Shown: positions 15,601-23,481, counted from the stretch's first letter. The stretch: DNA of 36,760 nucleotides from Hyphomonadaceae bacterium (GCA_020848895.1 JADLHI010000190.1:1-36760); one strand, 5' to 3'. The notes: generated by a model not told the origin, from the sequence alone. Numbers and translations: made by a program.

Positions 15601-16995
15601 ATGGCGAACCTACCCTTCCTGCAAGATTCAAACGCTTCGGCGGTGCCGATCCATGTCATTCGCAGCGGCGAGTGGCGCCAATGGATCGAGCGCCATTCAG
15701 AGACGCTGCGCCGAATGGCGGCCGCCCATGATTTCCAAGCCCAGAACGGCCGCATCCTGCTCGTTCCAGCGACAGACGGCGCCATCGAGCGCGTCCTCTT
15801 CGGCGCCGGCGACAAGGCCAACGTCAACGTCATCGGTGCGCTCGCGCAACATCTGCCCGCCGGCGACTACCGCATCGCCTTCGCGCCGCGCGAATTGAAC
15901 GGCACAGCCGCGGCCATCGCCTGGGGCCTCGGCGCGTACGTTTTCGATCGCTACAAGAAACGCAAACGCCCCGCGCCGCTGCTCGCCCCGCCCGAAGGCG
16001 CGGACATGGCCGAAGCCGCACGCATCGTGGAGGCCAGCTGGCTCGCGCGCGATCTCGTCAACACGCCCACCAACGACATGGGCCCCAAAGCCCTGCACGC
16101 CGCCGCCGAAGCCGTCGCCAAACGCTACGGCGCAAGCTTCGAAGCCATCGTCGGCGAAGACCTGCTCAGCCAAAACTATCCACTCGTGCACGCCGTCGGT
16201 CGCGCCGCCGCCGACGCGCCGCGTATGCTGCACGTCTCATGGGGCGATGCGAACGCACCGCGCGTCGCGCTTGTCGGCAAAGGCGTTTGCTTCGACACCG
16301 GCGGCCTCGATCTAAAGCCCTCCGCCGGCATGCGCCTGATGAAGAAAGACATGGGCGGCGCGGCGCACGCGCTGGCGCTCGCGCAAATCATCATGGACGC
16401 AAAGCTCAACGTGCGGCTCGACGTCTTCATTCCCGCCGTCGAAAATTCCGTCTCCAGCGATGCGTTTCGTCCCGGCGACATCATCAAGAGCCGCAAAGGC
16501 CTCACGGTCGAAATCGACAACACCGACGCCGAGGGCCGCCTGATCCTCGCCGACGCGCTCGCGCGCGCCTGCGAAGACAATCCGGTGCTCGTCTTGGATT
16601 TCGCTACGCTCACCGGCGCCGCACGGACCGCGCTCGGACCCGACATTCCACCCTTCTTCACCAGCGACGATGCGCTCGCATCGGAGTTCGCATCAGCGTC
16701 GACCGAAACAAGCGATCCGATTTGGCGGCTGCCGATGTGGGACGCCTATGACGGCGATATGGACACGCCCGTCGCCGACATCAAAAACACCGGCGATGGC
16801 GCGATGGCCGGCGCGATCTACGGCGCGCTCTTCCTGCGCCGCTTCGTGACCACGTCCGTCTGGGCGCACTTCGACGTCTACGCCTGGGCCCCGAAGGAGA
16901 AGCCGGCCCGCCCCCAAGGCGGCGAAGCCCAGGCCCTCCGCGCCAGTTGGCGGGTGCTGATGGGCCGGTTCGGCGAAAAAACGCAGTCGAAATGA
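15601..16995 (+). CDS. Leucyl aminopeptidase family (M17) protein
   Basis: A 464-residue cytosolic di-zinc aminopeptidase of family M17, which removes N-terminal residues from peptides. The C-terminal catalytic domain contains GKGVCFDTGGLDLKPS with a catalytic Lys, the metal-binding KKDMGGAAHA, and the signature NTDAEGRLILADAL holding the other metal ligands and the catalytic Arg. The N-terminal domain is shorter than that of E. coli PepA (503 residues). No Shine-Dalgarno sequence is seen before the ATG, which follows directly on an AGTCCC repeat. I give no symbol because several M17 paralogues (pepA, pepB) exist. Confidence 0.93.
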   Translation: MANLPFLQDSNASAVPIHVIRSGEWRQWIERHSETLRRMAAAHDFQAQNGRILLVPATDGAIERVLFGAGDKANVNVIGALAQHLPAGDYRIAFAPRELNGTAAAIAWGLGAYVFDRYKKRKRPAPLLAPPEGADMAEAARIVEASWLARDLVNTPTNDMGPKALHAAAEAVAKRYGASFEAIVGEDLLSQNYPLVHAVGRAAADAPRMLHVSWGDANAPRVALVGKGVCFDTGGLDLKPSAGMRLMKKDMGGAAHALALAQIIMDAKLNVRLDVFIPAVENSVSSDAFRPGDIIKSRKGLTVEIDNTDAEGRLILADALARACEDNPVLVLDFATLTGAARTALGPDIPPFFTSDDALASEFASASTETSDPIWRLPMWDAYDGDMDTPVADIKNTGDGAMAGAIYGALFLRRFVTTSVWAHFDVYAWAPKEKPARPQGGEAQALRASWRVLMGRFGEKTQSK

Positions 16996-17070
16996 ACTTA
17001 ATGAATTCCAAACGAAATAAGGATCGTTTCGGCTAAGGCCCTCAAGATTTGGTTAATCATTTCGCCCCTT

Positions 17071-17086
17071 CCACAACATCTTGTGG
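17071..17086. promoter_or_regulatory. Palindrome, possible MarR operator
   Basis: CCACAA, four bases, TTGTGG is a perfect 6+6 inverted repeat 68 bp before the MarR gene. Its size suits a winged-helix dimer and autoregulation is usual in the family. Predicted only. Confidence 0.4.
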
Positions 17087-17153
17087 TTTCGAGCTTGCAC
17101 CGACCACCAAATCAGCGAATCTTCCACTTGCGATTCAATTCTGGGAGGTCGGC

Positions 17154-17525
17154 ATGGAACTCGGTCAAAACCAAGTGGAAGCCCTGGACCTGTGGCGACG
17201 GGTTACCGTCACGACGGTTCGTTCTGATGCGCCGGATCTGACGGCCCGCCAAATGGCGGTCTTGATGACGGTGCGTCTGCAGCCAGCCCCGCACACGGTG
17301 CGTGGCTTGGCCGCGACGCTGAATGTCGGCAAGCCGGCGATCACGCGCGCTCTGGATACGCTGTCGCGTCTGGGCTTTGTCCAGCGCCGCCGCGATCCGA
17401 AGGACGGCCGCAACGTGTTCGTCGAGCGCACCGAAAAGGGTGACGCGTTCCTCGACATGCTGGGCTCGACGATCCTCAGCGGCGACGTGATCGAACAGCG
17501 CCCGACACTGGCCGCCGTTTCGTAA
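17154..17525 (+). CDS. MarR-family transcriptional regulator
   Basis: A 123-residue winged-helix regulator, shorter than the usual 140-160. The DNA-binding core runs LTARQMAVLMTVRL, then VRGLAATLNVGKPAITRALD and LSRLGFVQRRRDPKDGRNV, the last being the wing. The start at 17154 is chosen because GGGAGG stands five bases upstream; an in-frame TTG at 17049 would add 35 residues without family similarity. A palindrome lies upstream and a terminator directly downstream, so it is probably monocistronic. The ligand and target genes are unknown. Confidence 0.88.
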   Translation: MELGQNQVEALDLWRRVTVTTVRSDAPDLTARQMAVLMTVRLQPAPHTVRGLAATLNVGKPAITRALDTLSRLGFVQRRRDPKDGRNVFVERTEKGDAFLDMLGSTILSGDVIEQRPTLAAVS

Positions 17526-17547
17526 GCACGGGCGACACTACGACAAG

Positions 17548-17578
17548 ACGGCGTCTTGCTCAGCAAGGCGCCGTTTTT
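17548..17578 (+). terminator. Rho-independent terminator after marR-like gene
   Basis: A 10-bp stem (ACGGCGTCTT / AAGGCGCCGT, with one G-T pair) and a 7-base loop is followed by TTTT. It separates the MarR gene from the convergent membrane-protein gene that ends at 17583. Confidence 0.82.
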
Positions 17579-17582
17579 GTTT

Positions 17583-18008
17583 TCAGCTCTGGAAGTGCTG
17601 AAGAAACGCCGCGACATCCACGCGCGCCGGCGGCGTACCGTCGAGCATGTAGGTGTGGCCTGCCACGACAAACGGAAAAGACGTGGCCGTCTCACCATAA
17701 AGCGATTGGCGTTGAAACGCCGCGCCAAGGCGCGCTTGCGACGCCTCGAAACGCACGGCCCGCTCACCGAACGTCGTCAGCGTATGCATCGCCCAGCCAT
17801 TGGCGTCTTGGCCGACCCGCGTGACTTGATTGCGGATGTAGAAAAATTCGAAGCCGGCAAGGCACGCCGCGCCAATGCCCAGAACGACCGGCGCAATCTC
17901 TGGCGCACCCTCAGTCACGCCGACAAAGGCGCCTATAAGAGTCGCGCCAAGCGCAACGTATTGAACAATACGCGCGCCTGAAGCGCCGGCGTTGCTGTAA
18001 ATATCCAA
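17583..18008 (-). CDS. Hypothetical membrane protein downstream of cytochrome c
   Basis: I do not recognise the family. The product of 141 residues has two hydrophobic segments near the N-terminus (VQYVALGATLIGAFVG and APVVLGIGAACLAGFEFFYI), then a soluble region of about 80 residues with VRFEASQARLGAAFQ and FVVAGHTYMLDGTPPARVD. The proposed start is a TTG at 18008, one base after the cytochrome c stop codon, which would couple the two. The reading frame stays open into the cytochrome gene, and no ATG near this point offers an alternative. Expression with the cytochrome is likely, but no role can be inferred. Confidence 0.65.
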   Translation of the reverse strand: MDIYSNAGASGARIVQYVALGATLIGAFVGVTEGAPEIAPVVLGIGAACLAGFEFFYIRNQVTRVGQDANGWAMHTLTTFGERAVRFEASQARLGAAFQRQSLYGETATSFPFVVAGHTYMLDGTPPARVDVAAFLQHFQS

Positions 18009-18009
18009 C

Positions 18010-18630
18010 TTAGCCTGGCGGCGGCGTTGCTGGCGCTTCGGTCGTCGTCGCACCAGCTTCGGCGGGGGCAGCTTCGGGAAGCGGCGCAGGCAGCGGCACA
18101 TTGTTCGGGGAGATCGAGCGCAGGAACGCAATCAGCGCAACGCGATCCTGATCGTTGCGAATGCCCGCAAACGCCATCTTCGTGCCGCGGACGACAGTGC
18201 CTGGCGAGGTCAGGAATTCGTTGAGCGCCAGATAATCCCAGCTGCCGCCGTGACCATGCATCGCTTCAGAATACTCAAAGCCAGCGTGGCTCGCGGCGGG
18301 CCGACCGAACACGTCATGCAGGTTCGGGCCGATGCCGTTTGGACCGCCAGCATCGAAGTTGTGGCAGGAGACGCATTGGGCGTGAACGCGCTCACCGCGG
18401 GTGATGAGTTCCTGCAAGCCAGCAGGATCGGCAAAGAGACGGCCGAAATCCGGCGGACCAGCTGGCGCAGCCGGGCCACCCGACGCCTCGGCCGCGACCT
18501 CCGGAAGGAACGCCGCCTTCTCGGGATAATTCGGGTGGACCAGTGTTTCGGCACCGATACCCACAAGCATCACGCCAAGCACGGCCGCGAGACCCGCGCC
18601 AAGGATCGAATTGTTTCTGAGACTGCTCAT
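18010..18630 (-). CDS. Membrane-anchored c-type cytochrome (CycM-like)
   Basis: A 206-residue protein with an N-terminal uncleaved membrane anchor (about residues 10-28), a Pro/Ala linker, and one class I cytochrome c domain. The haem site is CVSCH at residues 86-90, followed by GPNGIGPNLHDVFGRP; the distal Met ligand is probably Met152 in GTKMAFAG. The tail of about 30 residues is Pro/Ala-rich. Proteins of this form carry electrons between the bc1 complex and terminal oxidases at the periplasmic face. The ATG at 18630 is preceded by AGGG. It is divergent from kdsB, an arrangement I recall from other alphaproteobacteria. Confidence 0.9.
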   Translation of the reverse strand: MSSLRNNSILGAGLAAVLGVMLVGIGAETLVHPNYPEKAAFLPEVAAEASGGPAAPAGPPDFGRLFADPAGLQELITRGERVHAQCVSCHNFDAGGPNGIGPNLHDVFGRPAASHAGFEYSEAMHGHGGSWDYLALNEFLTSPGTVVRGTKMAFAGIRNDQDRVALIAFLRSISPNNVPLPAPLPEAAPAEAGATTTEAPATPPPG

Positions 18631-18765
18631 CGCCCTGCCTTGCTGGCGCCCGGAAAAGTTCGGCGGGTTATGGCGTGCGTTGCGCCGCTCGCCAAGCCGG
18701 GACGATGAAGTCCTGCGGCCTGGAGCGCCCTTGCGCGTCAACCCGCCGCACGGCACTGGGAGTCA

Positions 18766-19482
18766 ATGAACCCCGTCGTCGTGATCCCAGCCCGAATGGC
18801 CTCCACCCGGCTGCCCGGAAAGCCGCTCGCTGATATTCACGGCCGGCCGATGATCGCCTGGATGGTTGACCTAGCGAAGGCCGCCAAGGCCGGTCCGGTT
18901 CTGGTCGCGGCCTGTGAAGAAGAGGTCGCCGAAGCGGTTTTGAAAGCGGGTGGAAACGTCACCCTGACCGACCCCGACCTGCCCTCCGGCTCGGACCGCG
19001 TCCACGCCGCTTTGGAAGCGTTCGATCCGGCCGGCCGCTACGACGTCGCCGTGAACCTCCAGGGCGATATGCCAACGATGCGCGCCGAGGACGTTGCGAA
19101 AGCCGTCGCGGCGCTGCGCGATGGGGCCGACATCGCGACTTTGGTTTCGCCCTCAAACGAGGCGGCGGATCGCGACAATCCAAATGTCGTGAAAGCTGTG
19201 CGTGCTGCGGACGGCCGCTGCCTCTATTTCACGCGCGCCGCCGCGCCGCACGGCGATGGCCCGATCGAGCGGCACGTCGGCGTCTACGTTTATCGCCGCG
19301 ACGCGCTCGCGCGTTTTGTTGCAGCGCCGCCATCGCCGCTTGAGCAACGCGAAAAGCTGGAGCAACTGCGCGCGCTTGAGATGGGCATGATCATCCGCGC
19401 CGACTCGATCGCCGATTTTCCCAAAGGCGTCGACAGCCCGCCCGACCTGGAAGCCGCGCGAGCCGTTCTGGCGAAGCGCTAG
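18766..19482 (+). CDS. kdsB: 3-deoxy-manno-octulosonate cytidylyltransferase
   Basis: A 238-residue cytoplasmic enzyme that activates Kdo with CTP to CMP-Kdo for lipopolysaccharide inner-core synthesis. The nucleotide-binding N-terminus VVVIPARMASTRLPGKPL is diagnostic, followed by TDPDLPSGSDRVHAA and VNLQGDMPTM, which match the sugar-nucleotide transferase core. The C-terminal EQREKLEQLRALEMG and DSPPDLEAAR are also typical. Length fits the family (about 245-250). The N-terminus lies 135 bp from the divergent cytochrome start, so promoters of both genes share that gap. Confidence 0.95.
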   Translation: MNPVVVIPARMASTRLPGKPLADIHGRPMIAWMVDLAKAAKAGPVLVAACEEEVAEAVLKAGGNVTLTDPDLPSGSDRVHAALEAFDPAGRYDVAVNLQGDMPTMRAEDVAKAVAALRDGADIATLVSPSNEAADRDNPNVVKAVRAADGRCLYFTRAAAPHGDGPIERHVGVYVYRRDALARFVAAPPSPLEQREKLEQLRALEMGMIIRADSIADFPKGVDSPPDLEAARAVLAKR

Positions 19483-19486
19483 CAAC

Positions 19487-19560
19487 CACGCTTCCAGGAC
19501 GCGCAGCGATCGGAGTTCACGCGCCTCTAGCGATGCGCGCAGGCTAGGGTGGGAAGCGTG
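19487..19560. repeat. Inverted repeat with CACGCTTCC ends
   Basis: CACGCTTCC (19487-19495) and GGAAGCGTG (19552-19560) are perfect complements 56 bases apart, filling the gap between kdsB and the convergent lipoprotein gene. The same end sequence bounds the larger element at 25415-25542, so this may be a decayed copy. Confidence 0.55.
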
Positions 19561-19561
19561 A

Positions 19562-20125
19562 TCAGCCCGGGAAGCTTTGAACGCCGACGCTTTCGAGCGC
19601 GCCGTCGCGCAGCGCCAGGCAGTTCGAACTCTCCATGCCTTGCACATAGCAATAGAGCGGCACGTTTGCGTCGCGCACCTGGTTGTAGAGATCGCGCGTC
19701 ACGCCTTCGGCTGGATAGAACGGGAATTCGCCGTTCTGCGGGCTATCGGCATTCGCCGGCCATTCGGGCAGCGCCGAGCTTGTTTGCATCGTCGTGTTCG
19801 ATGCCGGATCGACCCACTCTTGCAACGCCGTCTGCATCGCCGCCGGCGTACTGGCTTGCGCGAGCACCATCACTTGCGAAGGGATGTGCGTTTCAGAATA
19901 GATCGGTTCACCCGAACCATTGCGAATGATCAGCGTCGCAACTGCACGCGCGCAGTCGGGGCCAGTAGTGATAGCTTCCGCTGAAGCATTCGCATCGGCG
20001 GGGGTATTCCACGTCGCCACCGCGCGCGCGCCGCAGCCTTCAGACAATGCGCCATGTTCTTCTTCAGCGGGCGTACAGGCAACAACAGCCAAAGCCGCAA
20101 GACCGGCGATCAAAAATGCGCGCAT
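19562..20125 (-). CDS. Hypothetical lipoprotein
   Basis: A 187-residue predicted lipoprotein with signal MRAFLIAGLAALAVVAC (lipidated Cys17) followed by TPAEEEHGALSEGCGARAV. I do not recognise the family. The soluble part contains conserved-looking stretches LIIRNGSGEPIYSETHIP and EFPFYPAEGVTRDLYNQV, and two late Cys residues (in YCYVQGMESSNC) that could pair. A promoter or ribosome site is not obvious, but the upstream GGGGGAGGAT gives a good Shine-Dalgarno. It lies between kdsB and an esterase gene on the same strand. Confidence 0.75.
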   Translation of the reverse strand: MRAFLIAGLAALAVVACTPAEEEHGALSEGCGARAVATWNTPADANASAEAITTGPDCARAVATLIIRNGSGEPIYSETHIPSQVMVLAQASTPAAMQTALQEWVDPASNTTMQTSSALPEWPANADSPQNGEFPFYPAEGVTRDLYNQVRDANVPLYCYVQGMESSNCLALRDGALESVGVQSFPG

Positions 20126-20157
20126 AAGACATCCTCCCCCGAGTTCATGGCAGATGT

Positions 20158-21030
20158 TTAGCGCGCGAACGCCTCGCGCACTAGCTGGCCAACCTCTCGA
20201 AGAGCCGTAGTGGCGGTTTTGGAATAGGCGGTGAAATTGAGGCCCCCGTGCATGAGCACCGGGTATTTCTTCTCGATCACAGGCACGCCAGACCTTCTGA
20301 GTGCGTCAACCAACGCTTTCGCATCATTGCGCACCGGATCCATCGCGCCCCCGCCGGCGATGATCGTTGGCGGCGCGGCGGATAGGTCAACGTCAAGCAA
20401 AGACGGCAGCGCCTCCGCACCCAGACTGCGCGCGATGTAAAGCGCGGCGACGCGGCCGAGGAAGCGGAAGTTGCGCAACTCTTCGTCGGCCCAGAGCGAA
20501 TCCTGCACATGCACGAGCGGATAGAGCAACACCTGTAGAGGGACCGCGCCCGGCGTCACGCGATTGAGTTCGAGCGTCGCGGTCGCCGCCAGATAGGCGC
20601 CGGCGCTATCGCCAGCGAGCACGATTTTTTCCGGTGTCGCGCCAAGGCGAGACGCGTTCTGAAACGCCCACGCGCAAGCAGCGCGCACGTCTTCGAGTTG
20701 GCCGGGAAAGCGCGTCTCCGGCGCAAGGCGATAGCTGATCGCCAGCACCCGCCCTTGCGAGGATTTCGCCAGCCACGAGCAGATCGAATCGTGCGTATCG
20801 ATATCGCAACAGACAAAGCCGCCGCCGTGGATATAAACGATCAACGGCGCCTCGACCGCATCGGCGGCTTCGTAATAGCGCGCGCGGAGCTGACCGCCCG
20901 GTCCGGGAATGTCGAAATCCTCGACTTTCGCCAATCCGGCCGCGCGCGCGGCGGGCACGGCGAGCAAAGTCCGCAAGCCCCTGCGCGTCTGCTCCAGAAT
21001 GGCGCGCTCTGCGGCTTGCGTCATGCTCAT
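20158..21030 (-). CDS. Alpha/beta hydrolase, HSL-type esterase
   Basis: A 290-residue hydrolase of the hormone-sensitive-lipase group, which cleaves short-chain esters. The oxyanion motif HGGGF stands at residues 68-72 and the nucleophile elbow GDSAG at 140-144 (Ser142). A downstream DPVRNDAKALVDAL supplies the probable Asp, and HGGLNF the His. No signal peptide is seen, so it is cytoplasmic. The start codon at 21030 has another ATG two codons later and weak ribosome sites for both. It is divergent from pheA with 52 bp between. The natural substrate is unknown. Confidence 0.88.
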   Translation of the reverse strand: MSMTQAAERAILEQTRRGLRTLLAVPAARAAGLAKVEDFDIPGPGGQLRARYYEAADAVEAPLIVYIHGGGFVCCDIDTHDSICSWLAKSSQGRVLAISYRLAPETRFPGQLEDVRAACAWAFQNASRLGATPEKIVLAGDSAGAYLAATATLELNRVTPGAVPLQVLLYPLVHVQDSLWADEELRNFRFLGRVAALYIARSLGAEALPSLLDVDLSAAPPTIIAGGGAMDPVRNDAKALVDALRRSGVPVIEKKYPVLMHGGLNFTAYSKTATTALREVGQLVREAFAR

Positions 21031-21082
21031 AACGGGTTGGCTCTTTCCTTTGCAGCGGCGCCTGCGCTAACGCTCGCGACCT

Positions 21083-21919
21083 ATGAGCGAACGTATCTCC
21101 TTTCAAGGCGAACCTGGGGCGAACTCTCACATCGCCGCGCATGAGGCCTATCCAGAACTCGAGCCGCTGCCCTGCCCGAGCTTCGAGGACGCATTTGCGG
21201 CGGTGAGCGAGGGGCAGGCGCGTTACGCCATGATCCCGGTCGAAAATTCGGTCGCGGGGCGCGTGGCCGACGTTCACACGCTTATTCCCGAAAGCGGGCT
21301 CTATATTATCGGCGAACGCTTTGTACCGATCCGCCACCAATTGCTCGGCCTCAAAGGCGCAACCATTAGCGGCCTGACGCATGTGCGCTCACACCCACAA
21401 GCGCTCGGCCAATGCCGCAAGCAATTGCGCGATCTCGGCGTTGTCGCGGTGAAGACAGCCGATACCGCTGGCGCGGCGCGCGAGATTGCGGAGTTGAACA
21501 ATCCGAAGGTGGGCGCGCTCGCCTCTTCGCTGGCGGCGGAGATTTATGGACTCGATGTTCTGAAGGCCGACATTGCCGACGCCGCGCACAACACCACGCG
21601 CTTCCTCGTGTTCTCACGCGAAGAACAGCGCGCGCCGGCGAACAACGGCCCGTGCATGACAAGCTTCGTCTTCCGCGTCCGCAACGTGCCGGCGGCGCTC
21701 TACAAAGCACTCGGCGGTTTCGCCACCAACGGCGTCAACATGACCAAGATCGAGAGCTACATCGAAGGCGGCGCGTTCTCGGCGGCCATGTTTTTCTGCG
21801 AAGTCGAAGGCCATCCGGAAGAGCGCGGGCTGAAGCTCGCGCTCGAAGAACTGATGTTCTTTTCCACGTCGCTGACGGTGCTTGGCGTCTATCCGGCCGA
21901 TCCGTTCCGGCGGCGGTGA
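21083..21919 (+). CDS. pheA: Prephenate dehydratase
   Basis: A 278-residue enzyme converting prephenate to phenylpyruvate in phenylalanine synthesis. The dehydratase domain opens with ISFQGEPGANSHIAAHEAYP and includes MIPVENSVAGRVADVHTL and HNTTRFLVFSRE, the substrate site. The C-terminal ACT domain (about 195-270) binds phenylalanine; its NMTKIESYIEGG matches the usual KIESRP region except that Tyr replaces Arg. There is no fused chorismate mutase. No clear ribosome site precedes the ATG. The parD promoter begins directly after the stop codon. Confidence 0.95.
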   Translation: MSERISFQGEPGANSHIAAHEAYPELEPLPCPSFEDAFAAVSEGQARYAMIPVENSVAGRVADVHTLIPESGLYIIGERFVPIRHQLLGLKGATISGLTHVRSHPQALGQCRKQLRDLGVVAVKTADTAGAAREIAELNNPKVGALASSLAAEIYGLDVLKADIADAAHNTTRFLVFSREEQRAPANNGPCMTSFVFRVRNVPAALYKALGGFATNGVNMTKIESYIEGGAFSAAMFFCEVEGHPEERGLKLALEELMFFSTSLTVLGVYPADPFRRR

Positions 21920-21921
21920 CG

Positions 21922-21950
21922 TTGCGGGCGATACCAAAATTTGGTATTAT
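21922..21950 (+). promoter_or_regulatory. parDE promoter with embedded operator palindrome
   Basis: TTGCGG (21922-21927) and TATTAT (21945-21950) are spaced by 17 bases, a sigma-70-like promoter. The palindrome ATACCAAA-A-TTTGGTAT (21931-21947) lies between them and overlaps the -10 element, as expected for autorepression by the ParD dimer. Transcription would begin about 7 bases after the -10 box, at the A of the parD ATG, so the mRNA may have no leader. Confidence 0.6.
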
Positions 21951-21956
21951 GCCCAC

Positions 21957-22214
21957 ATGAGCAAGAACACGTCGATTTCACTGGGCGAGCACTTCAACAG
22001 CTTCATCGAGGCGCAGATCGCCGCTGGCCGTTTCTCATCCGCCAGCGAAGTCATCCGCGCAGGTCTGCGCCTTCTGGAAGACAACGAAGCAAAAGTCGCG
22101 AAGCTACGTCAGGCGCTTCAGGAGGGGCTTGATAGCGGAGAACCCGTACCGTTCGATCTCGATGAATTTCTAGCTGAGATGCACGCTGAGGAAGATGCCG
22201 AGCGGAATGCTTGA
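21957..22214 (+). CDS. parD: ParD-type antitoxin (ribbon-helix-helix)
   Basis: An 85-residue antitoxin. The N-terminal ribbon-helix-helix motif SISLGEHFNSFIEAQIAAGR with SASEVIRAGLRLLEDNE is the CopG/ParD DNA-binding fold; the acidic C-terminal part (DLDEFLAEMHAEEDAE) wraps the toxin. The ATG at 21957 has no Shine-Dalgarno sequence but stands at the expected transcription start, consistent with leaderless translation. An upstream in-frame codon inside pheA would add residues with no family match. Its stop overlaps the parE start (ATGCTTGA). Confidence 0.92.
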   Translation: MSKNTSISLGEHFNSFIEAQIAAGRFSSASEVIRAGLRLLEDNEAKVAKLRQALQEGLDSGEPVPFDLDEFLAEMHAEEDAERNA

Positions 22215-22512
22215 GCTTCTGCTACGGCCCAACGCAAAACGAGACCTCGCTGGCATTTGGCGTTACACCTGCAAGAAATGGTCGCGCGCGCAAGCGGATC
22301 GGTACCTGTCCTCGCTGACTGCCGAGATCGAGCGGTTACGGCGCTCTCCAAGTTTGGGGCGCCCTGTGAGCAACGTGCAGGCGCCGTTTCTTAGTCGTTC
22401 ATGCGGCAGCCATGTCATCTTCTTTCTGATCGAGGGCGATCGGCTTGACGTTGTGCGCATTCTTCACGCGCAGATGGATTTCGTCGCGCACCTAGCAAGC
22501 AACGATTCCTAG
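22207..22512 (+). CDS. parE: ParE-type toxin
   Basis: A 101-residue toxin of the ParE/RelE superfamily; ParE toxins usually block DNA gyrase. The start MLELLLRPNAKRDLAGIWRY and the central ERLRRSPSLGRPV fit the family, as does the final DRLDVVRILHAQMDF. The ATG at 22207 overlaps the parD stop by eight bases; a possible ATG at 22195 follows a better ribosome site (GAGGAAG) but would add four residues outside the family pattern. The stop shares the tetramer CTAG with the convergent NYN gene. Confidence 0.92.
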   Translation: MLELLLRPNAKRDLAGIWRYTCKKWSRAQADRYLSSLTAEIERLRRSPSLGRPVSNVQAPFLSRSCGSHVIFFLIEGDRLDVVRILHAQMDFVAHLASNDS

Positions 22513-23378
22513 CGGCGTGGCTCAGCAACGGCGTCGGGCGAACGATACGCCACCGCGACGCCGCCATTGCGATACGCATAGAGGCGCAGATCGGCGCGCT
22601 TCTTCGCCACCGCGAGCAGCATCTTTTTATATGAACCGTGCCCCAGCCAGGCATTGGCGCCGCCAGTGTTGAAGCCGGGTACGTCGCGGAGCGCCAGGAT
22701 CGCGGCCTTGCGGCTCAGCATGGCGCCGCCGACGCCTTGCGCCGCGTGCGCGATGCGCTCGGCGGCAAGTTCGATCGGCGTGAGCTTTGCGCCGCCAGGC
22801 TTCACCGCAGGCGCGGGGGCTGGCTTCGGCGCGGGCGGCTTCACGCGCACGAGGCCGAACCATTTGCGCTTCGGGCGCTCGTACTTGAACGCATCCATAA
22901 ACGCATTGCGCAGCACGACATTGTCGGCGTACTCGCGGTAGACGGCGGCCGTCGGGTTCTGCTCGTGCCCCATGGCGACAACTTCGAGTTCGCGTTCCTG
23001 CAGGCGGTTCACCACCGGGACGAAGTCCGTATCGGAGGTCAGCAGAATGATCTCTTCCAGCCCCTTGGTCCCCGCCGCGATGTCGACCGCATCGAGCGTG
23101 ATCACCATGTCGGCGGAGCTCTTCTTGCTCTTCGCAATCGCCCCGCACGCAAACGCTTCGAAGCCCGCGGCCTCGAACGGATCGCGGTACCTATCGTAGA
23201 GCGGATTCCAATAGACGCGCTTGATCAGGAATTTGCGCTTCTGACGTTTTTCGTCGAAAGCGCCGTCTTCGAGCCATTCCATCCACTTGGCTATGGAGGT
23301 GGTGAATTCACCGCTCGTCATGCCGAGCACGTTGTCGAAGTCGATCAGCAGCGCGCATTTCTTGCGTCGGCCGAACAT
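22509..23378 (-). CDS. NYN-domain (PIN-like) protein with LOTUS-like tail
   Basis: A 289-residue protein of the LabA/NYN group, predicted metal-dependent ribonucleases. The acidic sites of the fold are visible: ALLIDFDNV near the N-terminus, SADMVITLDAVD, and LLTSDTDFVPVVNRLQ. A Pro/Ala-rich linker (about 190-205) joins it to a C-terminal region whose PGFNTGGANAWLGHGSYKKM resembles OST-HTH/LOTUS RNA-binding domains. The ATG at 23378 follows GGAGA; a GTG five codons earlier is less likely. It is divergent from the ECF sigma gene. The RNA target is unknown. Confidence 0.85.
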   Translation of the reverse strand: MFGRRKKCALLIDFDNVLGMTSGEFTTSIAKWMEWLEDGAFDEKRQKRKFLIKRVYWNPLYDRYRDPFEAAGFEAFACGAIAKSKKSSADMVITLDAVDIAAGTKGLEEIILLTSDTDFVPVVNRLQERELEVVAMGHEQNPTAAVYREYADNVVLRNAFMDAFKYERPKRKWFGLVRVKPPAPKPAPAPAVKPGGAKLTPIELAAERIAHAAQGVGGAMLSRKAAILALRDVPGFNTGGANAWLGHGSYKKMLLAVAKKRADLRLYAYRNGGVAVAYRSPDAVAEPRR

Positions 23379-23436
23379 TGGCTCTCCTGACACCCAGCCT
23401 GGATTTGCTAAAGCGGATGTTACAGGGCGTCCAGGT

Positions 23437-23462
23437 GTAACCGGGCAACACTCCGGGCCGTA
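23437..23462 (+). promoter_or_regulatory. ECF-type promoter of the sigma factor gene
   Basis: GTAACC (23437-23442), sixteen bases, CGTA (23459-23462). The same -35 hexamer with the same spacing and CGT core precedes doxX. The Caulobacter SigF promoter, as I recall it, is GTAACC-N16-CGAA, so autoregulation by the encoded sigma factor is likely. The start site would fall about 12 bases before the proposed start codon. Confidence 0.7.
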
Positions 23463-23481
23463 TCGCCATCAACGAGGGGAA

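Noticed and set aside
17010..17029. AAACGA-N8-TCGTTT as a terminator of the aminopeptidase gene
   Set aside because: It has a six-base stem, no T-run and no repeat elsewhere that I can see.
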